From positions 1-13,880 of the forward strand of contig JAQTVL010000040.1 in NCBI GenBank assembly GCA_028706835.1: a DNA stretch of 13,880 nt, written 5' to 3'. The notes under the pieces are model-generated. The model saw only the letters and a program-made list of their open reading frames with translations. It searched no databases and was not told the DNA's origin. Of the stretch, positions 6,976-12,509 are shown in pieces. The position numbers and the translations under genes are program-made. Each line of letters opens with the position of its first letter. Positions within the stretch are counted from its first letter, which is position 1. Origin of the DNA: Phycisphaerae bacterium. Its GTDB lineage: Bacteria; Planctomycetota; Phycisphaerae; JAJVII01.

Positions 6976-9492
6976 ATGAGCAGGAACGACGAAAACCCGG
7001 CCCTCGTGCGACGCAGGCTGGTCGTCCGCGGCCAAGTTCAGGGCGTCGGCTTTCGGCCGTTCGTCTATCGGCTGGCGACCGACCTGGCGCTGGCGGGTTT
7101 CGTGCGAAACGACGGCGTCGGCGTAACGATCGAGTTGCAGGCCGACCGCCCCCGCCTGGATCGGTTCACGCAGCGGCTGCGGGCGGAGTTGCCGGCCGTC
7201 GCCAGAATCGACTTCCTCGACGAGTCCGCGATTGAGCCGCAGCCCGACGAGCGAGCATTCCGCATCCTCCATTCCGACCACACCACGGCCCAGGCTGCCC
7301 AAGCCGACGTGACCGTCGACCTGGCCACCTGCGATGATTGCGTCCGCGAGATGTTCGACCCCGCCGATCGGCGGTTCGGCTATCCGTTCATCAACTGCAC
7401 CAACTGCGGCCCGCGGTACTCGATCATTCGCGACGTGCCATACGATCGCCCGATGACGACGATGTCGGTCTTTACGATGTGCCCCGCCTGCCAGGCGGAG
7501 TACGACAACCCGCTGGACCGCCGGTTCCACGCACAACCCAACGCCTGCCCGGTTTGCGGACCGGCAATTTGGTTGCTCGAATCACCGATCGCAGGTACTC
7601 CCCCGTTTAGCCGCAGGACCGAAGGTCCGCGTTCGGACGCCGCCCAGGTAATCGCCACCGCCGCAACCGCCTTGCTCGCCGGCAAGATTCTTGCCATCCG
7701 CGGCCTCGGCGGTTTCCACCTGGCCGTCCGCGCCGACCAGGACGCCCCCGTCGCCCGTCTGCGCGAACGCAAGAACCGCGAGCACAAGCCCCTGGCGCTG
7801 ATGGTCCGCGACCTCGCCGCCGCCGAGCAGCTTGTCGAACTGACCGACGAAGCCAGGAAGATTCTGCTCAGCCCGCAGCGGCCGATCGTGATCGCCCGCT
7901 GGCGCCCCGGCGCCCCGGTTTCCCGCCACGTCGCCTCCGGCACGAACAGCCTGGGCGTGATGCTGCCCTACACCCCCCTGCACCACTTGCTCCTTGCGGA
8001 ACTGGCGAGACGGTGGTCAGTGGTCAGTGGTCAGTGGTCAGAAAGAGAGCGGATCGCATCGTCTTCTACTGGCCACTGGCCACTGACCACTGACCACTGC
8101 CCCCTCGTTATGACCTCCGGCAACCTCGCCGACGAGCCGCTGCTCGCCTCCAACAACGAGGCGATCGCTGGCCTGGGCGACGTGGCCGACCTGTTCCTGC
8201 TGCACAATCGCGAGATTCACCGCCGCATCGACGACTCGGTTGTCGAGGTCGTCGGGACCGCCATGCTGCCGATGCGCCGCGCCCGCGGCTACGTGCCCGT
8301 CGGATTCGATCTGCCCGTCGCGGTACGGGAGCACGGATTGGCCGTCGGCGGCGAACTGAAAAGCACCGTCGCGATCGTCCGCAACCGAGGCCAGGTCGGG
8401 CAGGCGATCCTGTCCGAGCACATCGGCGACCTGAAGGACGGCCGGGTGTATCGGCACTTCGAGCAGGTGATTGCCCACCTGCTCCAGATCACGCACACGG
8501 TCCCCGCCTGGATCGCACACGACCTGCACCCGATGTACCTGTCGACCCAGTGGGCCAGCCGGCAGGGACTGCGACTGATCGGCGTGCAGCACCACCACGC
8601 CCACATTGCCGCGTGCCTGGCGGAACATGGCCGGACAGGCCCAGCCATCGGCATCGCCAGCGACGGCGTCGGATACGGCGAGGACGGGGCGATCTGGGGC
8701 GGCGAGATTCTTATCGCGGATTTGGCTGATTTCCGGCGGGTCGGCAGCGTGCGGACCATAGGCCTGCCGGGCGGCGACGCCGCAGCCGTGCGAACCGCCC
8801 GGCCAGCCATTGCCTGGCTGTTCGACGCGACCGGCGGCCACGTGCCGGGCGTCTGGCTGGATCGCCTGCTGCCCGACCGCACCGAGCGCGACATCGTGCT
8901 GCGGCAACTGGCCGAGAACTTCAACTGCCCCGCCAGTTCCGCGGTCGGCCGATATTTCGACGCCGCCGCCGCGATCCTCGGGCTCGCCGCCTACAACCAC
9001 TTCGAGGCCCAGGCCCCGATCGCGCTGGAAGCGGCGATTGAACCAGGCGTGAGCGACGTGCTGCCGTTCGAAATTCGGAATGAAGATTGTCAATCTGAGC
9101 GAGCCGGGCCGTCCTCGGCACCGCCGCTACAATGTCCGCGCTTCGAGATCGATCTACGCCCCACAGTGCTCCTACTTACCGAACGCACCCTCGCCGGCGA
9201 CCCCGTGGGCATGCTCGCCGCCGCCTTCCACAACACCATCGCCGCCGCGCTGGCGGCGGCAGCGGAGCGGGCATCGGAATCCACCGGCCTGCGGACCGTG
9301 GCCGCCAGCGGCGGCGTGTTCTGCAACCGATATCTGACCCTGGAGCTTTCGCGCCTGCTGCGCGACCGCGGCCTGGAACTCCTGCTGCACCGCACCGTGC
9401 CCGCCAACGACGGCGGATTGGCGCTCGGCCAGGCAGCAGTAGCGGCCGCGAGATTGGCGAACGTAAAGAGCGAGGTGACGCAATGTGTTTAG
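6976..9492 (+). CDS. hypF: Carbamoyltransferase HypF, [NiFe]-hydrogenase maturation
   Basis: HypF uses carbamoyl phosphate and ATP to carbamoylate the C-terminal cysteine of HypE, the first step to the hydrogenase CN ligands. Domains in order: acylphosphatase-like (about 12-100, VQGVGFRPFVYR at 21-32, R27 and N45 catalytic); two zinc fingers with C119/C122/C141/C144 and C169/C172/C191/C194; a YrdC-like domain (about 222-445, MTSGN at 379-383); and a Kae1-like carbamoyltransferase domain with HHHAH at 539-543 and SGGVFCNRY near the C-terminus. At 838 residues it is longer than the usual ~750-770. The excess sits in three in-frame linker or loop insertions: about 208-220, 347-375 and 698-722. 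All catalytic motifs are intact, so it is probably functional. The ribosome site is weak. It overlaps hypC by 10 bp. Confidence 0.96.
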   Translation: MSRNDENPALVRRRLVVRGQVQGVGFRPFVYRLATDLALAGFVRNDGVGVTIELQADRPRLDRFTQRLRAELPAVARIDFLDESAIEPQPDERAFRILHSDHTTAQAAQADVTVDLATCDDCVREMFDPADRRFGYPFINCTNCGPRYSIIRDVPYDRPMTTMSVFTMCPACQAEYDNPLDRRFHAQPNACPVCGPAIWLLESPIAGTPPFSRRTEGPRSDAAQVIATAATALLAGKILAIRGLGGFHLAVRADQDAPVARLRERKNREHKPLALMVRDLAAAEQLVELTDEARKILLSPQRPIVIARWRPGAPVSRHVASGTNSLGVMLPYTPLHHLLLAELARRWSVVSGQWSERERIASSSTGHWPLTTDHCPLVMTSGNLADEPLLASNNEAIAGLGDVADLFLLHNREIHRRIDDSVVEVVGTAMLPMRRARGYVPVGFDLPVAVREHGLAVGGELKSTVAIVRNRGQVGQAILSEHIGDLKDGRVYRHFEQVIAHLLQITHTVPAWIAHDLHPMYLSTQWASRQGLRLIGVQHHHAHIAACLAEHGRTGPAIGIASDGVGYGEDGAIWGGEILIADLADFRRVGSVRTIGLPGGDAAAVRTARPAIAWLFDATGGHVPGVWLDRLLPDRTERDIVLRQLAENFNCPASSAVGRYFDAAAAILGLAAYNHFEAQAPIALEAAIEPGVSDVLPFEIRNEDCQSERAGPSSAPPLQCPRFEIDLRPTVLLLTERTLAGDPVGMLAAAFHNTIAAALAAAAERASESTGLRTVAASGGVFCNRYLTLELSRLLRDRGLELLLHRTVPANDGGLALGQAAVAAARLANVKSEVTQCV
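7612..7631. repeat. Small hairpin inside hypF
   Basis: CGC-A-GGACC (7612-7620), a GAA loop, then GGTCCGCG (7624-7631) form an 8-bp stem with one bulged base. It encodes part of a polar linker (PFSRRTEGPRSD) between the second zinc finger and the YrdC domain, where HypF proteins normally have a short variable linker. It looks like an in-frame repeat insertion, but this is a modest case. Confidence 0.4.
8014..8099. repeat. Heptamer inverted repeat inserted in frame in hypF
   Basis: Four perfect tandem copies of TGGTCAG (8014-8041) are followed by a 27-nt spacer and four inverted heptamers (CTGGCCA twice, CTGACCA twice, ending CTG at 8099). The arms pair over about 29 bp, the only differences giving G-T wobbles. 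The block (8011-8100, 90 bases) keeps the reading frame and adds about 30 residues (WSVVSGQWS...TTDHC) between LPYTPLHHLLLAEL and VMTSGN of the YrdC-like domain. The element before hypA at 12051-12123 has the same 4+4 heptamer plan. Confidence 0.85.
9067..9141. other. 75-bp in-frame insertion-like segment in hypF
   Basis: Residues 698-722 (FEIRNEDCQSERAGPSS...) interrupt the linker before the conserved FEIDLRP segment, and the triplet FEI occurs at both borders (698-700 and 723-725). The DNA at the borders is a near-repeat (TTCGAAATT and TTCGAGATC). The inserted DNA starts AT-richer than its surroundings and contains GCTACAATG, which resembles a -10 region. It may be an imported scrap of intergenic DNA; it matches no element family I recognise. 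Confidence 0.4.
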
Positions 9493-9728
9493 CCCTTCCC
9501 GGACAGATCGTCCAGCAGACCGTCGGCGGCAAGGCCACCGTGGACATGCACGGCAACAAGTTCTCGGTCAGCCTGGAACTCGTGCCCGAGGCGCGGGTCG
9601 GCGATTGGGTGCTGGTCCACGCGGGCTTCGCAATCACGAAGATCGAGGAGTCCGACGCACGCGAAACGTGGGCCCTGCTCGAACAGGGCGGCCTCGCGGA
9701 GGAACTCGGAATCCCGGACAAGAGGTGA
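9483..9728 (+). CDS. hypC: HypC/HybG family hydrogenase maturation chaperone
   Basis: An 81-residue protein of normal HypC length. It binds the Fe(CN)2CO precursor with HypD and delivers it to the hydrogenase large subunit. The start MCLALPGQIV carries the essential Cys2 exposed once Met1 is removed, and VHAGFAI (45-51) holds the conserved histidine H46. The start is fixed by this motif and by GAGGTGA at 9472-9478 inside the end of hypF. The ATG overlaps the hypF stop by 10 bp, so the two genes are likely translationally coupled. Confidence 0.96.
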   Translation: MCLALPGQIVQQTVGGKATVDMHGNKFSVSLELVPEARVGDWVLVHAGFAITKIEESDARETWALLEQGGLAEELGIPDKR

Positions 9729-9739
9729 TTCGTCCCACG

Positions 9740-9791
9740 CCCGGAATCCAAGATTCCGGGCTTGGTCAAGCCCGGAACCATAGGTTCCGGG
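9740..9791. repeat. Three chained hairpins between hypC and hypD
   Basis: CCCGGAATC (9740-9748) pairs with GATTCCGGG (9752-9760). CCGGGCTTG (9756-9764) pairs with CAAGCCCGG (9767-9775). CCCGGAACC (9771-9779) pairs with GGTTCCGGG (9783-9791). All stems are perfect 9-bp, and the middle one shares bases with both neighbours, so the outer pair and the middle stem exclude each other. It fills over half of the 97-bp gap and leaves the hypD ribosome site free. Confidence 0.7.
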
Positions 9792-9825
9792 TGCCGCGGC
9801 GAGGCGCAAGGAGTTTGGAGGAAGC

Positions 9826-10923
9826 ATGGACCCAGCAGTAGTTGAAATTCGGGATCGCATCAGCCGGGCGGCGCGAACCGTCGGGCGAACGGCGACGATC
9901 ATGGAAATCTGCGGCACGCACACCGTCGCGATCTTCCGCCAGGGCCTCCGCTCGCTGCTGCCGGAAAACGTTCGGCTGATCAGCGGGCCGGGCTGCCCCG
10001 TCTGCGTCACCTGCCAGGGCTACATCGACGCGGTGGTGGAGCTGGCCAGCCGGCCCGGCGTGATCGTGGCGACCTACGGCGACATGATCCGCGTGCCCGG
10101 CCACAAGAGCAGCCTGGAAAAAGCCCGCGCCGACGGCGCGAAGGTGCAGGCGGTGTTCTCCGCGCTCGATGCGATCGACCTGGCCAAGGAGAACCCGCAG
10201 CAAACAGTGGTCTTCGTCGCGGTCGGCTTCGAGACGACCTCGCCGGCGACCGCGGCAGCCGTGCTGGCCGCGGAGGAGGCGGGCTTGGAGAACTTCGTCG
10301 TCCTGCCCGCGCACAAGTTTGTGCTGCCGGCGATGAAGGCGCTGCTCGACAGCGGGCAGGTGAACGTCGACGGCTTCCTCTGCCCCGGCCACGTGAGCGT
10401 CATCATCGGGTCCAAGGCCTATGAACTCGTCACGCGGACCTACAACCGGCCTTGCGTGGTGGCGGGCTTCGAGCCGATGCAGATTCTGTCGGGCATCGCG
10501 CTGCTGCTGGAGATGATGGCGGCCAACCGGGCCGAGGTGGTCAACGTCTACAAGGGCATCGTCCAGCCGGGCGGCAACGTTCACGCGCGGCACCTGATGG
10601 AGAAGGTGTTCGTGCCTTCAGACGCCCACTGGCGGGGCTTGGGCGTGATCCCAGCCAGCGGCATGGCGCTGAGGCCGGAATACCGCAGATACGACGGCTT
10701 CGCGCGGTTCAACATTGTCGAAGGCGCAGACTACGACCCGCCGGGCTGCCGCTGCGGCGAGGTGGTCAAGGGCCTGATCGAGCCGATCGCCTGCCCGCTG
10801 TTCGGCAAGGCCTGCACGGTGAGTTCGCCCGTCGGCCCGTGCATGGTCAGCAGCGAAGGCACCTGCGCCGCGTGGTACAAGTATGGACGGCACGCGGTGG
10901 CGAGGACGATAGCGAAGAAGTGA
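9826..10923 (+). CDS. hypD: Hydrogenase maturation protein HypD
   Basis: A 365-residue iron-sulfur protein of the usual length. With HypC it forms the scaffold where the Fe(CN)2CO unit is built from HypE-bound thiocyanate. Conserved motifs are ICGTHT (28-33, with C29), GPGCPVC (54-60, C57 and C60) and a C-terminal cysteine-rich segment. That segment includes GCRCGE (C308, C310), CPLFGKAC (C323, C330) and GPCMVSSEGTCAAWY (C339, C347), and holds the [4Fe-4S] ligands. A strong GGAGG at 9817-9821 sets the start. It follows hypC after a 97-bp gap occupied by a hairpin repeat. Confidence 0.97.
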   Translation: MDPAVVEIRDRISRAARTVGRTATIMEICGTHTVAIFRQGLRSLLPENVRLISGPGCPVCVTCQGYIDAVVELASRPGVIVATYGDMIRVPGHKSSLEKARADGAKVQAVFSALDAIDLAKENPQQTVVFVAVGFETTSPATAAAVLAAEEAGLENFVVLPAHKFVLPAMKALLDSGQVNVDGFLCPGHVSVIIGSKAYELVTRTYNRPCVVAGFEPMQILSGIALLLEMMAANRAEVVNVYKGIVQPGGNVHARHLMEKVFVPSDAHWRGLGVIPASGMALRPEYRRYDGFARFNIVEGADYDPPGCRCGEVVKGLIEPIACPLFGKACTVSSPVGPCMVSSEGTCAAWYKYGRHAVARTIAKK

Positions 10924-10946
10924 CCAGCGCCGAGTGACGATAACCT

Positions 10947-11002
10947 GTTCGTAGTGTGCCCGTAAGGGCATCGCGGGAACGCCTCACGGCGTCACTACGA
11001 AC
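10947..11002. repeat. Three-way-junction repeat between hypD and hypE
   Basis: GTTCGTAGTG (10947-10956) and CACTACGAAC (10993-11002) form a perfect 10-bp outer stem. Directly inside are TGCCC/GGGCA (10957-10970, GTAA loop) and ACGCC/GGCGT (10979-10992, TCAC loop). The two inner hairpins abut the outer stem, giving a compact three-way junction of 56 bp. It lies 19 bases upstream of the hypE start. It is a palindromic repeat or structured leader; it lacks tRNA features. Confidence 0.7.
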
Positions 11003-11021
11003 GACGCACGGATGGACAAAC

Positions 11022-12041
11022 ATGGAAAAGGCTTCGGATCGCATCCTTCTGGCCCACGGCGGCGGCGGCGAGATGACCTCGCGGCTGCTCGCCACGCACG
11101 TGCTGCCGCAGTTGACCAACCCGGCACTGGCGCCGTTGACGGATTCCGCGATCTTCATGGCTGGCCGATGCCGCCTGGCGATGACGACCGACAGCTACGT
11201 GATCCAGCCGCTCGAGTTCCCTGGCGGCGATATCGGCAAGCTGTCGGTCTGCGGCACGCTGAACGATCTGGCGATGGTCGGCGCCCAGGGCGTGGCGCTC
11301 AGCCTGGCGCTGATCCTCGAAGAGGGCCTGAGCACCGAACTGCTCGACCGCGTGATCGGCTCGATCAAGCTGGCTTCCTCGGCGGCCGGCGTGCCGGTCG
11401 TCACCGGCGACACGAAGGTCGTCGGCAAGGGCCAAGCCGACGGCATGTTCATCAACACGACCGGCCTGGGCCAGCCGCTGCCGGGCATTCGGCTGCGCGC
11501 GGATCGCGTTCGCCCCGGCGATCGGATCCTCATCAGCGGGCGGATCGCCGAGCACGGCTTGGCAATCATGAGCCAGCGCCGCGGACTGCGGTTCGACAGC
11601 CCGCTGGTCAGCGACGTGGCCGCGCTCGCGCCGCTGGTGCTGCCGATGCTCGAACAGCTCGGCGGCGCGGTGCGGTGGATGCGCGACCCGACGCGCGGCG
11701 GCGTCGCCAACTGCCTGGTCGAATTGGCTGAGGCGGCGTACGCGGCCATCGAACTCGACGAGCCGGCGGTGCCTATCAGCTTGACGACGCGGCACGCGGC
11801 GGAGATGCTAGGCATCGATCCGCTGTCGGTGGCGAACGAGGGCAAGTTCCTGGCCGTCGTGGCGAACGATCAGGCCGAGGCCGCGGTCGCTTTCTGCCGG
11901 GCCCACGCGCTCGGCCGGCACGCGGCGATCATCGGCACGGTGACGGACGGCGAGCCAGGCCTGGTGGAACTGCTGACCCACGCCGGCGGCCGGCGAATCG
12001 TCCAGCGGCCGTACGGCGAGGAGTTGCCGAGAATCTGCTGA
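11022..12041 (+). CDS. hypE: Hydrogenase maturation protein HypE
   Basis: A 339-residue PurM/AIR-synthase-like enzyme. It dehydrates the carbamoyl group placed on its C-terminal cysteine by HypF to a thiocyanate, with ATP hydrolysis. Visible motifs: AHGGGGEM (11-18), TTDSYVIQPLEFPGGDIG (55-72), LNDLAMVG (80-87), TGDTKVV (128-134) and RDPTRGG (221-227). The C-terminus ends exactly in PRIC, with C339 the carbamoylated residue. The open frame extends upstream to 10956, but that part is the hairpin repeat. Homologues begin near the LAHGGGG segment, so the ATG at 11022 is chosen. No strong ribosome site is present, so the repeat may influence translation. Confidence 0.96.
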   Translation: MEKASDRILLAHGGGGEMTSRLLATHVLPQLTNPALAPLTDSAIFMAGRCRLAMTTDSYVIQPLEFPGGDIGKLSVCGTLNDLAMVGAQGVALSLALILEEGLSTELLDRVIGSIKLASSAAGVPVVTGDTKVVGKGQADGMFINTTGLGQPLPGIRLRADRVRPGDRILISGRIAEHGLAIMSQRRGLRFDSPLVSDVAALAPLVLPMLEQLGGAVRWMRDPTRGGVANCLVELAEAAYAAIELDEPAVPISLTTRHAAEMLGIDPLSVANEGKFLAVVANDQAEAAVAFCRAHALGRHAAIIGTVTDGEPGLVELLTHAGGRRIVQRPYGEELPRIC

Positions 12042-12050
12042 AGAAGAAGC

Positions 12051-12123
12051 TGTCAGCGGTCAGCTCTCAGCTTTCAGCTTTTCTTGCTGTAGCTGACCGC
12101 TGAAAGCTGATCGCTGAGAGCTG
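12051..12123. repeat. Heptamer inverted repeat abutting hypA
   Basis: Four tandem heptamers of form NNTCAGC (12051-12078; NN = TG, GG, TC, TT) are followed by a 13-nt spacer. Then come four inverted heptamers of form GCTGANN (12092-12119; NN = CC, AA, TC, GA) and a closing GCTG. The variable pairs are shuffled between arms, so the arms pair in several registers. It fills most of the 87-bp hypE-hypA gap and ends 5 bases before the hypA ATG, in the place of a normal ribosome site. Confidence 0.8.
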
Positions 12124-12128
12124 CTGTT

Positions 12129-12497
12129 ATGCACGAGACGTTCATGGCCCAGCAGATCGCCGCGGAGTTGATCCGGCTGGCGGAGCAGCACAAGGCGACC
12201 CGGCTGACGCGGGTGGTGCTCAAGGTCGGGGCGATGCGTCAGGTGGTGCCGGAGTTGCTGAACTTCGCCCTGGCGGCCGTGATGAAGGACACCGTCGGCG
12301 ACGGCGCCCAGTTCGTGGTCGAACCGGTGCCGCCTCGCTGCCGATGCCGCAAGTGCGCCGCGGAGTTCGAGGTGGAGCGATGGAGTTACCTTTGCCCGTC
12401 GTGCGGCTCGGGCGACGTGGCGGGCCTGACCGGCGACGAGTTGATCATCGAGACGGTGACGTTCGAGACGGATGACGAAGAGAAAGAAGCTGAGTAA
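12129..12497 (+). CDS. hypA: HypA family nickel-insertion protein
   Basis: A 122-residue cytoplasmic metallochaperone, slightly longer than typical HypA because of an acidic tail (FETDDEEKEAE). HypA passes nickel to the hydrogenase large subunit after iron insertion. The start MHE places H2 and E3 as in the family's nickel site. The zinc site is C73-x2-C76 and C89-x2-C92. No good ribosome site is seen, because a heptamer repeat ends 5 bases before the ATG; its GAGAG (12116-12120) might serve weakly. hypB, the usual GTPase partner, does not follow. The next gene begins 12 bases after the stop. Confidence 0.95.
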   Translation: MHETFMAQQIAAELIRLAEQHKATRLTRVVLKVGAMRQVVPELLNFALAAVMKDTVGDGAQFVVEPVPPRCRCRKCAAEFEVERWSYLCPSCGSGDVAGLTGDELIIETVTFETDDEEKEAE

Positions 12498-12509
12498 GAG
12501 GAGACGCGG

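Noticed and set aside
8014..8099. CRISPR or coding tandem repeat
   Set aside because: Units are only 7 bp with no spacers between them, and the two halves are inverted; not a CRISPR array.
8038..9093. 351-codon minus-strand frame inside hypF
   Set aside because: Shadow frame of hypF with no recognisable family; hypF catalytic motifs are all in the plus frame.
6976..9492. hypF as a pseudogene because of insertions
   Set aside because: All three extra segments keep the frame and lie in linkers or loops; acylphosphatase, zinc, YrdC and carbamoyltransferase motifs are intact.
10947..11002. tRNA-like cloverleaf
   Set aside because: Two inner arms only, 5-bp stems with tetraloops, no anticodon loop or T-loop sequence.
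10956..11021. Upstream extension of hypE
   Set aside because: These codons are the right-hand part of the three-way-junction repeat; the family start lies at the ATG at 11022.
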